From assembly GCA_910575475.1 (NCBI GenBank), contig CAJTGD010000020.1:1-64000 (forward strand): a DNA stretch of 64,000 bases, written 5' to 3'. The notes under the pieces are model-generated. The model was given only the letters and a program-made list of their open reading frames with translations, was not told where the DNA came from and made no database searches. Made by a program: the position numbers and the translations under genes. The stretch is from Lachnospiraceae bacterium. GTDB lineage: Bacteria; Bacillota; Clostridia; Lachnospirales; Lachnospiraceae. Shown piece after piece: positions 25,260 through 31,731 of the stretch (position 1 is the stretch's first letter; the number at the start of each line of letters is the position of its first letter).

Positions 25260-25745
25260 CTACTTTCCCACATAATAGTCACGGATGATCTTCTTTGCCC
25301 GTCCCATCCCCGGAATCCCGAGTGTCACCCTGGAAGCGGTTACGCCTGCTGCCTTCAATATCTCTTTATCAATCCCGATCTGGTTCTTGAAGGACCATTT
25401 CAGCAGTTCCCCGATGCATCCCTTTAAGGATCTCCCCTTCCTGCGGACCGCCAGGGCAGTTTCTTCATTCTCCATGCACTGGCCTTTCAGATATTCCACC
25501 CAGTCCTCCATGATCTCCTTCGGTTTCAGCTCCCCGGCTTCCACTTCGATCTTGCCGATTGCTGCCGTCAGCGGATCGCAGAGCATCGGCAGATCTCCCT
25601 GCATATACATTTCCACAACTTCCTTCTGGATCCCGTTCTCCTCCGCCATTGCTTTCAGGCTTCCCATATCCCCTTCGTTGAAAAGATTTTCCGCCAGCTC
25701 ATTGATCTCTTCATAGGAATCAAACTCTCCAAATTTATCAAACAC
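25260..25745 (-). CDS. PcfK-like protein (AcrIIA9-related family)
   Basis: The 161-residue acidic helical protein starts at GTG 25745 (MFDKFGEFDSYEEINELAEN) with GGAGG eight bases upstream, and contains 'KPKEIMEDWVEYLKGQCM' and 'LGIPGMGRAKKIIRDYY'. It belongs to the PcfK-like group. The type II-A anti-CRISPR AcrIIA9 has been assigned to that broad family, so Cas9 inhibition is possible but not shown for this branch. Pairing with PcfJ and an HUH Rep argues equally for a replication role. Confidence 0.75.
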   Translation of the reverse strand: MFDKFGEFDSYEEINELAENLFNEGDMGSLKAMAEENGIQKEVVEMYMQGDLPMLCDPLTAAIGKIEVEAGELKPKEIMEDWVEYLKGQCMENEETALAVRRKGRSLKGCIGELLKWSFKNQIGIDKEILKAAGVTASRVTLGIPGMGRAKKIIRDYYVGK

Positions 25746-25787
25746 GTGTTTTTCCTCCGTTTCTGCAAAAATCCTTGTTTTTCCCTG

Positions 25788-25985
25788 ATTTACTGAATGC
25801 GGGAGCACTTTTCCACATTCCTCTGCCGATCTCCGTCAGTTTTCCCGCCTGTCATTCCCTGTTTTCCTTGTATTTACTGAATGCGGCGGCATTTTCCCGT
25901 ATTCACTGTCCTGCTTCCAGTAATTCCGTCAGCCGATGGCTGTAATCGTTGTGTTTACTGAATCGGAACGTGATTTCATGACGGT
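25788..25985. repeat. three imperfect about 27-nt repeats, 81-84 bp apart
   Basis: Minus-strand sequence like 'cgcattcagtaaat' followed by AAGG/GGAAAAC occurs at about 25770-25802 and 25850-25886. A third, weaker copy (cgattcagtaaacac) lies inside the 3' end of the RNase H-like gene near 25935-25967. They may be decayed tandem duplications of the end of that gene, or iteron-like sites. Confidence 0.5.
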
Positions 25986-26334
25986 CCGCCAGCTCCGTGA
26001 ACTGCTGCCACAGATCCCGGTTCTTCACTTCCCCGCCTCCGGCCTTCTTCCATTCACTCCTCCGCCAGTCTTCCAGGCTGCCCCGCTCCGCCGTATTCTT
26101 TACAAAGATACAATCCGTATAGATCGTCACGCTGCACGCCACCTTCAGAAGGTCCAGCGCCCCGATGACCGCCAGGAGCACGCTCCGGTTGTAGGTGGTC
26201 TCCTTCTCTTCCCCGGATATCTCCCTGGTGACCGCTCCTTTGCTGCTTATGTACTCCACAACCGCCGCGTACCTTCCATCCCGGATGCACGGCCCCTGCA
26301 GGCTGGTCTTTACAAATACCTTCACTGTCTTCAT
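25903..26334 (-). CDS. RNase H-like domain protein
   Basis: The 143-residue protein has an RNase HI-type order: strands 'MKTVKVFVKTSLQG' and 'DGRYAAVVEYIS', an E/TTYNRSVLLAVIGALDLL helix, and 'VTIYTDCIFVKN' with an Asp. Canonical acidic residues are only partly present, so activity is uncertain. It begins just before the stop of rep and precedes pcfK. It may remove RNA primers or act as a structural homologue. Confidence 0.72.
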   Translation of the reverse strand: MKTVKVFVKTSLQGPCIRDGRYAAVVEYISSKGAVTREISGEEKETTYNRSVLLAVIGALDLLKVACSVTIYTDCIFVKNTAERGSLEDWRRSEWKKAGGGEVKNRDLWQQFTELADRHEITFRFSKHNDYSHRLTELLEAGQ

Positions 26335-26335
26335 A

Positions 26336-27091
26336 TCAGATCCTCCTGTGCGGATTCGCCGGCTTCATCAGTGTGTAGTGCCTGTACTGATAGCCGGTCA
26401 CCGGATTGATGCCCTCATGGCATGTCCCCTTTTCCAGGATCCATCCCTTCTTCACATAGGGCTCCTTCGGCCAGCGGATCAGCCTCCGTATCTTCGGCTT
26501 CGGCAGCGGCATGTTCCTGGAAGCGGAATAGCTGGCTTCCCTGATCTTCTTTCCTTTTTTCTCCGGCTCCCCGGCCTCCCCTGCCTTCTCTGTCTTCGTC
26601 ATGTAAGCTGCCAGATCGGCGAAGCCTCCCTTCTCATACATCAGCTGGCTGATCACTTTCCCATGCGGCCAGGCTTTTGTCAGCAGGATGTCCGTATCCT
26701 CGATCCGGTTGAGCACCAGGTGAACATGCCATGCCCCCTTCGTACCGTGCTCGATATTCCGAATCCAGAAGATCTCATACCCTTTCTTCCGATACCATTC
26801 CTTCATCTTCCGGATAAACTTCTTGAAATCCTCCTTCGCCCGCTCCATATCCGGAGGGCGTTCCTCCTTCCGGTAGGTTAGCGTCGTAAAATAATCATTT
26901 TCTTTGAAATACTCCCGCATCCGCCACCTGGTTTTCTTCTCCCGGTTCATCTGGTTGACCTTTTCCATTTGTTCGGGTGTGGGCTTTTTCTTTTCCTCCC
27001 GTTTCTTCCCCGGAGCTCCATACCTTCCGTCATGATATTCCTCTATCTCGATGAACTTTTCAAACCTGTACATTTTTCTTACCGTACCCAT
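26336..27091 (-). CDS. HUH-type rolling-circle replication-associated protein
   Basis: The 251-residue protein has the HUH motif WHVHLVLN (His 122 and 124), upstream 'YFTTLTYRKEERPP' (motif 1) and a downstream catalytic Tyr in AAYMTKTEK (about 163). It resembles the replication-associated proteins of filamentous and small phages. Such enzymes nick one strand at an origin hairpin and stay bound to the 5' end. The start 27091 has only a weak GGACGTGG; 27073 is an alternative. The 170 bases upstream hold several hairpins, a plus-strand promoter and a terminator. Confidence 0.8.
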   Translation of the reverse strand: MGTVRKMYRFEKFIEIEEYHDGRYGAPGKKREEKKKPTPEQMEKVNQMNREKKTRWRMREYFKENDYFTTLTYRKEERPPDMERAKEDFKKFIRKMKEWYRKKGYEIFWIRNIEHGTKGAWHVHLVLNRIEDTDILLTKAWPHGKVISQLMYEKGGFADLAAYMTKTEKAGEAGEPEKKGKKIREASYSASRNMPLPKPKIRRLIRWPKEPYVKKGWILEKGTCHEGINPVTGYQYRHYTLMKPANPHRRI

Positions 27092-27129
27092 ACATCCACG
27101 TCCTATTTTTAATATCTTTATCAAGTGAT

Positions 27130-27216
27130 AAAATGGGCAAAAAATCCCCATTTTCCTTGACTTTCGGGCCCCACGGATGTATACTGATATTGTCTATATA
27201 TCCATGTGGCCGAAAG
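27130..27216. other. candidate rolling-circle origin: tandem hairpins upstream of rep
   Basis: Two dyads lie 40-125 bases upstream of the HUH rep gene. The first is an 8-bp AAAATGGG/CCCATTTT (27131-27154). The second is a 17-bp dyad with one bulge and two mismatches (27161-27178 with 27200-27216) around an AT-rich 21-nt loop. HUH nicking sites typically lie in such loops. Placement beside rep is the main support; the nick sequence is not recognised. Confidence 0.5.
27157..27185 (+). promoter_or_regulatory. consensus plus-strand promoter antisense to the rep leader
   Basis: TTGACT (27157-27162) and TATACT (27180-27185) are exactly 17 bp apart on the plus strand, opposite to every gene in this part of the prophage. 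A terminator follows about 40 bases downstream and no plus-strand reading frame lies between. This fits a short antisense RNA. Confidence 0.62.
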
Positions 27217-27260
27217 CCATTTTTTAACACATCCAGTGCGAATGGATGTGTTATTTTTTT
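27191..27260 (+). ncRNA. candidate countertranscript RNA controlling rep
   Basis: From the predicted start (about 27191) to the terminator T-run the transcript would be about 65-70 nt, complementary to the leader of the minus-strand rep message 100-170 bases upstream of its start. Rolling-circle plasmids often limit Rep by such countertranscripts. Only promoter, terminator and position support this; expression is untested. Confidence 0.45.
27226..27260 (+). terminator. strong plus-strand intrinsic terminator
   Basis: A perfect 9-bp stem AACACATCC/GGATGTGTT with a 9-nt loop is followed by A and seven T on the plus strand only. On the minus strand no T-run follows, so it should not stop the early operon. 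Confidence 0.72.
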
Positions 27261-27345
27261 GCTGTTTTCAAGCTGCATCCATACAGGACAGGCGCCATCC
27301 ACGAAGATACTTCCGCCGGATCCTCCGTCCTGTCTCCTCCGCGGA

Positions 27346-27516
27346 TCATAAGATCACATACCGCATCCCATTTTCCATGGATCTCTTCTCCGCGTACTCT
27401 TCGACCTGTTCCATGGTGTCCAGCCCGACAGGGGCGCACTGGATCGTGTTGTCCTCCCACCGGATCCACGGTACCCATACCATCCCACGGTGACTGCTGT
27501 GCTTACCTGCTGCCAT
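27346..27516 (-). CDS. 56-residue hypothetical phage protein
   Basis: The protein (MAAGKHSSHRGMVWVPWIRW...) is rich in Trp/Arg then acidic helix ('MEQVEEYAEKRSMENGMRYV'). GAAGGAGA precedes the ATG at 27516. Last gene before the rep control region. No family recognised. Confidence 0.58.
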   Translation of the reverse strand: MAAGKHSSHRGMVWVPWIRWEDNTIQCAPVGLDTMEQVEEYAEKRSMENGMRYVIL

Positions 27517-27583
27517 CTGTTCTCCTTCCTTCATGCATACCTGCATATTCATGATGTAAGATCCTTAAGTATCCTTGTCCTTC

Positions 27584-27796
27584 TTATTCCCATGTGATCC
27601 TTCCGTCCTCTTCCCAGTAATGGAACCACTGGCCGTTTTCATAGCTGACCCGTACAGATCCGTCCGAATCCCGCCAGATCCCGGTCACATCCCCCTTGTC
27701 CCAGCGCATTCTTCTCTTTTCAAGAGCCTTCTTATGAGCTTCGATGCCCGCGTCTACCAGCCGTAAAAGCGGTAAGCTCTCTATTTCCTTCCCCAC
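27584..27796 (-). CDS. 70-residue hypothetical phage protein
   Basis: GTG start at 27796 follows AGGAGGATC. The protein has an N-terminal helix (ESLPLLRLVDAGIEAHKKAL) and a WW-rich strand part ('GIWRDSDGSVRVSYENGQW'). Unrecognised. Confidence 0.58.
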   Translation of the reverse strand: MGKEIESLPLLRLVDAGIEAHKKALEKRRMRWDKGDVTGIWRDSDGSVRVSYENGQWFHYWEEDGRITWE

Positions 27797-27812
27797 GATC
27801 TGATCCTCCTTT

Positions 27813-27962
27813 TCATACCCTGAAATACATCACCAGCGCCAGGCAGGACAGGTTCCCCAGCACATACCCCAGGGCAATGCTGCAGGCGCAGATGATAATC
27901 ACTGTACGCCGCTTCCGTTTCTTCTGCCGATGCCTGGCAAATGCACGGTCGTATTTATCCAT
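27813..27962 (-). CDS. 49-residue single-span membrane protein
   Basis: A basic N-terminus (MDKYDRAFARHRQKKRKRR) precedes one hydrophobic helix ('TVIIICACSIALGYVLG') ending VMYFRV. AAAGGA precedes the ATG. Unrecognised. Confidence 0.55.
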   Translation of the reverse strand: MDKYDRAFARHRQKKRKRRTVIIICACSIALGYVLGNLSCLALVMYFRV

Positions 27963-27984
27963 AGGCTTGTCCTTTCTACCGCCC

Positions 27985-28122
27985 TCAGGCGGTTTCCTCT
28001 CCTGTACTGATCAACTCATACTCATACTTTTCCCCTGTCTGGTCTTCATAAAGGCTCACCAACAGATCCATGATCCTTTTTCCAACATCATCTTCCGGAT
28101 GGACTTGCTGCTTTTTATCCAC
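27985..28122 (-). CDS. 45-residue acidic protein
   Basis: GTG start at 28122 lies five bases after GGAGGTGA; the upstream ATG overlaps that site. The product (MDKKQQVHPEDDVGKRIMDL...) is acidic and helical. Unrecognised. Confidence 0.5.
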   Translation of the reverse strand: MDKKQQVHPEDDVGKRIMDLLVSLYEDQTGEKYEYELISTGEETA

Positions 28123-28172
28123 ACATATCACCTCCATACAAATACTTATGAATCACTGGTTGTACTTGTTGC

Positions 28173-28556
28173 TTATTCTTTTTCCGTTACAGTAAACGGC
28201 ACGATAGACTCCGGAATATAATTGACCTCATATTTGTACTTGTTTACCTTCGCCCCTCCCAGATCCTCAATCACATACATGGTATTTTCATTCAGCCCGA
28301 TGATGTGCTTCTTATATGTACCATCTTCCATCTCACAGATAATGCTGATCTTATTTTCATTTGATGCGTCCAGGGAGAACGCGCCGATCACTTCAAATTC
28401 CACTTTATCCGTCCTGGAATTGATCACGGCAAACCTCCGGAGCACATTGAAATTATCAGCTTCCACGGAAACATTGCTCGAAACCTTGTCGGCCTCCGTA
28501 CATCCGGTCAGCCCTAAAGATAAAATCATTACTATAGTTGCTATACGTTTTTTCAA
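28173..28556 (-). CDS. prophage lipoprotein (early region)
   Basis: The 127-residue protein begins at TTG 28556, after AGGAGGAGAT. It has a signal peptide with lipobox LTGC (about residue 19). The rest is beta-rich (NFNVLRRFAVINSRTDKVEF, 'ISIICEMEDGTYKKHIIGLN') and is similar in pattern to a conserved family of Clostridia phage lipoproteins of unknown function. A surface role such as superinfection exclusion is possible. Confidence 0.72.
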   Translation of the reverse strand: MKKRIATIVMILSLGLTGCTEADKVSSNVSVEADNFNVLRRFAVINSRTDKVEFEVIGAFSLDASNENKISIICEMEDGTYKKHIIGLNENTMYVIEDLGGAKVNKYKYEVNYIPESIVPFTVTEKE

Positions 28557-28606
28557 TTTTTATCTCCTCCTTCTTATAGAATCCATCTTTGATATCATTC
28601 ATAAAA

Positions 28607-28747
28607 CTATCTCATATAACCGTCACGCTTTACTGATCTATAAGAGTCCCATGCTACGCATAAAAATCTAACTATCACGGCGATGTAATACCAGACTTCT
28701 GCATTCAATTTCATTCCTATCCACCATAATAATATTGATGAAATCAC
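28607..28747 (-). CDS. 46-residue membrane peptide
   Basis: Start GTG 28747 (MISSILLWWIGMKLNAEVWY...) is nine bases after AGGAGGTG. An internal ATG at 28714 has its ribosome site too close. One hydrophobic span, then a basic tail. Unrecognised. Confidence 0.42.
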   Translation of the reverse strand: MISSILLWWIGMKLNAEVWYYIAVIVRFLCVAWDSYRSVKRDGYMR

Positions 28748-28800
28748 TCCTCACACCACCTCCTTCTACTGTTGCCGTACATGTCACAAGGATTAATAAG

Positions 28801-28825
28801 GGGCTGGCTTATCGTCAGCCTTTTT
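28801..28825 (+). terminator. plus-oriented terminator-like hairpin
   Basis: Stem GGCTGGC/GTCAGCC with a 5-nt loop is followed by TTTTT on the plus strand. No plus-strand gene is nearby; it may limit antisense transcription into the early operon. Confidence 0.42.
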
Positions 28826-28887
28826 CACATTGCGGTATCAGAACATTTTTCCTATACAAAAATTGAATTTCTTGGTAAGCGTCCTTA

Positions 28888-29061
28888 TCACTGTTCAGGC
28901 AGTTCTTGGCTTGCTTCGTCAGTACCATGTTTGGGCGAACGAGGAAGAGGAAACTCCGTCAAAACATTAAACGGATGCTTTCTGATGTGCTCCAAGTCAC
29001 CCCGAATGGCTTGGAGCTCTTTTCTTATCGCTGCCAGTTCCTGATAAATCTTTTTCATCAT
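28888..29061 (-). CDS. 57-residue hypothetical protein
   Basis: The product (MMKKIYQELAAIRKELQAIR...) has an N-terminal amphipathic coiled-coil helix and a Pro-rich tail. Its AAGGTGAT ribosome site overlaps the end of the upstream gene, so translation is coupled. Unrecognised. Confidence 0.58.
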   Translation of the reverse strand: MMKKIYQELAAIRKELQAIRGDLEHIRKHPFNVLTEFPLPRSPKHGTDEASQELPEQ

Positions 29062-29064
29062 TTC

Positions 29065-29328
29065 TTACATCACCTTCATTCCGTTTGTCTCACGACGCAA
29101 TATATAAATATCCGTTTCAAGATTTTCCCCGTAATGAACTGTTAAGCCCTCCCCGGTCTCTCCTTCCAGGTCAAAGAGCGGCGTCACGCTCCCTTTCCCA
29201 TCCTCAGAGTCATCCACGAGATCAGAAGCACACATATATGCACACCCGACCTCCTCGTAGCGGTTTGCGCATATCCCTATGCACTTCACAAAATCATCAC
29301 TAACCCGAACAACTACGAACTGAATCAT
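29065..29328 (-). CDS. hypothetical small phage protein
   Basis: The 87-residue protein (MIQFVVVRVSDDFVKCIGIC...) is a mixed alpha/beta acidic protein with Cys residues at 16, 20, 29 and 33. It lies in the run of tiny early genes. Unrecognised. Confidence 0.58.
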   Translation of the reverse strand: MIQFVVVRVSDDFVKCIGICANRYEEVGCAYMCASDLVDDSEDGKGSVTPLFDLEGETGEGLTVHYGENLETDIYILRRETNGMKVM

Positions 29329-29331
29329 TTT

Positions 29332-29517
29332 TTATCTCACCTCCTCCGCCTTTTTGATCTCCGGCACTTCTACCGTTGCAAGAATCGTATAATTTTCTTG
29401 TCTGTAGCATACCCAGAAGCTCCCTCTAGCTTCTCCTTCATTTAATCCGGTGAACTTGTCCATATCTACTTTTCCGGTTCTCTGGTTCTGGAAAACCACT
29501 GCGTAGGTTTTCAGCAT
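29332..29517 (-). CDS. hypothetical small phage protein
   Basis: The 61-residue protein (MLKTYAVVFQNQRTGKVDMD...) is strand-rich. ATG 29517 is ten bases after GGAGG; a GTG two codons up is an alternative. It begins just after the stop of the 29520-29684 gene. Unrecognised. Confidence 0.58.
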   Translation of the reverse strand: MLKTYAVVFQNQRTGKVDMDKFTGLNEGEARGSFWVCYRQENYTILATVEVPEIKKAEEVR

Positions 29518-29519
29518 TC

Positions 29520-29684
29520 TCACACTACCTCCTTTCCCCTGCTCTCAACTCCCAATGCAAATCCGATTATGATGCCGTATACTTTTTTCTTCTCTTCCTC
29601 AGGAACTATTTTTAATATATCCATCATTTCCTCGGCATCCCTTTTTTGCTCTTCTATGTAGCTTCCCTGTGTTGTACTTTTCAC
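29520..29684 (-). CDS. 54-residue helical protein beside the first divergent cassette
   Basis: GTG start at 29684 follows GGAGGTG. The product is helical (EEQKRDAEEMMDILKIVPEE, then 'KKKVYGIIIGFALG'). It resembles in layout the protein at 30745-30918: a charged helix followed by a hydrophobic helix, and both genes share the same upstream region. It may be a small regulator; no direct evidence. Confidence 0.55.
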   Translation of the reverse strand: MKSTTQGSYIEEQKRDAEEMMDILKIVPEEEKKKVYGIIIGFALGVESRGKEVV

Positions 29685-29705
29685 ATTTTTCACCTCCAGT
29701 TTTTC

Positions 29706-29759
29706 TTGTAAATATCTTCCAACCCTCCTATAATCTAAGTGCAGGCTCCCGCCAGAGCC
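29706..29759 (+). promoter_or_regulatory. promoter and 5' hairpin, first copy of duplicated control region
   Basis: Plus-strand TTGTAA (29706-29711) and TATAAT (29729-29734) are 17 bp apart. The predicted leader starts with a hairpin GGCTC/GAGCC (29744-29759). The block is about 90 percent identical to 30945-31004. Confidence 0.75.
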
Positions 29760-29783
29760 GAGTACGAAAGAAAGGAGAATAAA

Positions 29784-29960
29784 ATGGCTGGTTTTGAATT
29801 TGATGATTCTGTTTTTGGCGATATTTCCAACGAGCTCGAACATTTTGAGGTTGATTGTCCAGAATGCGAAAACCCTTTCGAAATCTCCATCAATGACATA
29901 GGCAAATCTGTGACTTGCCCTCATTGTGGATTAGAAATACTTATCCAATCAGAATCATAA
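29784..29960 (+). CDS. 58-residue zinc-ribbon protein
   Basis: Start ATG 29784 follows AAAGGAG. The product has an acidic N-terminus (MAGFEFDDSVFGDISNELEH) and two C-X2-C knuckles (CPEC, CPHC), a LysW-like zinc ribbon. It is transcribed against the early operon from a consensus promoter, so it is probably expressed in the lysogen. It overlaps the end of the minus-strand gene at 29955 by 6 nt. Function unknown. Confidence 0.68.
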   Translation: MAGFEFDDSVFGDISNELEHFEVDCPECENPFEISINDIGKSVTCPHCGLEILIQSES

Positions 29961-30155
29961 TTTCTTTTTGAGCTCAGTGACTTCTTCCATTAAATCTCTG
30001 AGCTCTTGAAGCTCTCTTTTTATATTTTTAATTTTTTTCATGCATTTTTTATATCCTGTAATTTCTACATTAATCACCTTTTTTTTAACTAACTTTTCCT
30101 GTTCGTTTTCTCTTCTGACCGGAACTGATATCACCATTGTCTTATTTCTTTCCAT
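29955..30155 (-). CDS. small coiled-coil protein
   Basis: The 66-residue basic protein starts MERNKTMVISVPVRREN and ends in a heptad coiled coil ('IKNIKRELQELRDLMEEV'). AGGAGGTGAG precedes the ATG. Unrecognised. Confidence 0.58.
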   Translation of the reverse strand: MERNKTMVISVPVRRENEQEKLVKKKVINVEITGYKKCMKKIKNIKRELQELRDLMEEVTELKKKL

Positions 30156-30196
30156 CCTTTCTCACCTCCTTATCTGTGCTTTAAGAAAAATATCCG

Positions 30197-30397
30197 CTAT
30201 CGCAAACGGCCAAGTACATCCTTAAACATATTTCGTCCTACAAAACCAGTACATTCTCTCATGTCTTTTTCATCCGGAGTCTTGTACTGGTTCTTTTCGA
30301 TATAGTAAGCCAAAGCCAATGTTGATATCTTCCACTTCAAACTGTTTATTGCAAATATTACCGCTACAATACCTACCGCTATTACTGCAATTACCAT
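30197..30397 (-). CDS. small membrane-anchored protein
   Basis: The 66-residue protein has an N-terminal membrane helix (MVIAVIAVGIVAVIFAIN) then a cytoplasmic helix 'YYIEKNQYKTPDEKDMREC'. This is a pattern seen in small Clostridia mobile-element proteins. AGGAGGTGAG precedes the ATG. Confidence 0.6.
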   Translation of the reverse strand: MVIAVIAVGIVAVIFAINSLKWKISTLALAYYIEKNQYKTPDEKDMRECTGFVGRNMFKDVLGRLR

Positions 30398-30477
30398 TTC
30401 TTCTCACCTCCTGCTATTTTTGTATGTATTGAAATAATTTTCCTATTGTGGTAAAATTCTTTCAATAAATGTAGAAA

Positions 30478-30505
30478 AGGGGTATTACCGCTTTATATAC
30501 CCTTC
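30478..30505 (-). terminator. weak terminator-like hairpin in a 145-bp gap
   Basis: Minus-strand stem GGGTAT/ATACCC with a loop of about 12 nt is followed by CCTTTT. An eight-codon frame with a ribosome site (MREGYIKR) ends inside it, which could be a leader peptide or chance. Nothing else is seen in 30398-30542. Confidence 0.3.
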
Positions 30506-30542
30506 TCTCATACCAACTCCTTCTCTGGCATCCTCGGCTGTT

Positions 30543-30740
30543 TTAAAGCCCGATTTTTTTCAGCATTTCATTTATGCTTTTATAAAACTGCATACAATCA
30601 TTATGGTTTTCTTCAACTTCTTTCATTAGCATATCTGTTGCCTGTTTTAATATTTCAGCTGTTATCTTTATTATGATAAAGGCTGAAATTCCAACAGATG
30701 CAATGATTGACACTATCGCTGTTGCTACTATTTCATGCAT
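30543..30740 (-). CDS. small membrane protein with cytoplasmic helix
   Basis: The 65-residue protein has one membrane span at residues 3-28 (IVATAIVSIIASVGISAFII) and an acidic amphipathic helix. AGGAGGTGTG precedes the ATG, overlapping the end of the preceding gene. Not clearly a holin. Confidence 0.58.
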   Translation of the reverse strand: MHEIVATAIVSIIASVGISAFIIIKITAEILKQATDMLMKEVEENHNDCMQFYKSINEMLKKIGL

Positions 30741-30744
30741 TCCC

Positions 30745-30918
30745 TCACACCTCCTCCTTCCCCTCTACCATCTTCTCATCAGCACTCTGGCTCGCAAGCA
30801 ATAATCCTGAAGCTGACACCAGAAAAAATCTGTTCGCTGGCGTCATCTGTTTGTAAATTCCTACAAGCTCTCTAAGTTCTTTCTCGCTTACAGTTTTCCT
30901 TACGCTTAATTCCTGCAT
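30745..30918 (-). CDS. 57-residue helical protein beside the second divergent cassette
   Basis: The product (MQELSVRKTVSEKELRELVG..., 'ANRFFLVSASGLLLASQS') has the same order of charged then hydrophobic helix as the 29520 gene and shares its upstream 60 bases. GAGGTGAAA precedes the ATG. Confidence 0.6.
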   Translation of the reverse strand: MQELSVRKTVSEKELRELVGIYKQMTPANRFFLVSASGLLLASQSADEKMVEGKEEV

Positions 30919-30944
30919 ATTTTCACCTCACTTTCTTTTTCTGC

Positions 30945-31004
30945 TTGTAAATATCTTCCAGCCCTCCTATAATCTAAGTACAGACTCTCGCCAGAGCTGA
31001 GTCT
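30945..31004 (+). promoter_or_regulatory. promoter and 5' hairpin, second copy of duplicated control region
   Basis: TTGTAA (30945-30950) and TATAAT (30968-30973) are 17 bp apart. The leader hairpin is AGACTC/GAGTCT (30982-31004), with compensating changes relative to the first copy. Confidence 0.75.
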
Positions 31005-31035
31005 TAATCTTATTCATATACGAAAGGAGCTTTTT

Positions 31036-31731
31036 ATGAAAAAAGATATAACTCTTTCATCTTTTGAAACAGAGGACGGTTACACAGGGACTGTTGAACT
31101 TGCATGTGAATGCCCGATTTGCGGTACCACTTTGGTTCCTGAGGTTTTGTCTAGCGTATCGCTTAATGAAACAACTGAAAGTGATGATGAATACGAAAAT
31201 AAAGCTTTCCTCATCAACTATTGCTCAAAATGTGATGAATGTTTTCTTTCCCGACATATTTATAACAGCAGAAAAGATATTTATTCTTTCCATTCATCTG
31301 CCCCAGTTAAATCCAACAACCAATATTTTTCAGAGAACATACAAAAATTATCTCCTGATTTTGTGTCTGTTTATAATGATTCCTTGTGTGCCGAAAAATC
31401 AGGCTTATTATCAATCTGTGGAATGGGTTATAGAAAGTCTTTGGAATTTCTGATTAAAGACTATGCACTATACTTAAACCCATCCGAAAAAGAAAGAATA
31501 ATAAAATCTACTCTGTCATCCTGTATAAACCAATTCATTAAAGACGAACGTTTGCGAACTCTTGCTACTGCCTCTACATGGATTGGTAACGACGAAACAC
31601 ATTATGTGAAAAAACATCCTGATTACGGAATTGAAGATCAAAAAATTTTTATTAATGCATTTGTCACATTTATTGACTCTGAGTTAGCCTATTTTCAAGC
31701 CAAAGATCTTACATCTATTTCTCGTAATTGA
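31036..31731 (+). CDS. zinc-ribbon plus DUF4145-like protein
   Basis: The 231-residue protein has an N-terminal zinc ribbon (CECPICG near residue 24; CSKCDEC near 66) and a C-terminal helical part with 'GMGYRKSLEFLIKDYA', 'IKDERLRTLATASTWIGNDE' and a following His. This is the pattern of DUF4145, a HEPN-like helical domain often found with restriction and defence proteins. It is driven by its own promoter against the early operon, with AAAGGAGC before the ATG. It is AT-rich (acquired) and overlaps the converging early gene by 37 nt. An anti-phage role is inference. Confidence 0.68.
   Translation: MKKDITLSSFETEDGYTGTVELACECPICGTTLVPEVLSSVSLNETTESDDEYENKAFLINYCSKCDECFLSRHIYNSRKDIYSFHSSAPVKSNNQYFSENIQKLSPDFVSVYNDSLCAEKSGLLSICGMGYRKSLEFLIKDYALYLNPSEKERIIKSTLSSCINQFIKDERLRTLATASTWIGNDETHYVKKHPDYGIEDQKIFINAFVTFIDSELAYFQAKDLTSISRN

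Noticed and set aside
27060..27302. 80-codon minus-strand frame across the rep control region
   Set aside because: No ribosome site, and it runs through all hairpins and the terminator; the dyads explain the sequence better.
27251..27349. 32-codon frame starting at ATGA after the 27346 gene
   Set aside because: No ribosome site and its end lies in the terminator stem.
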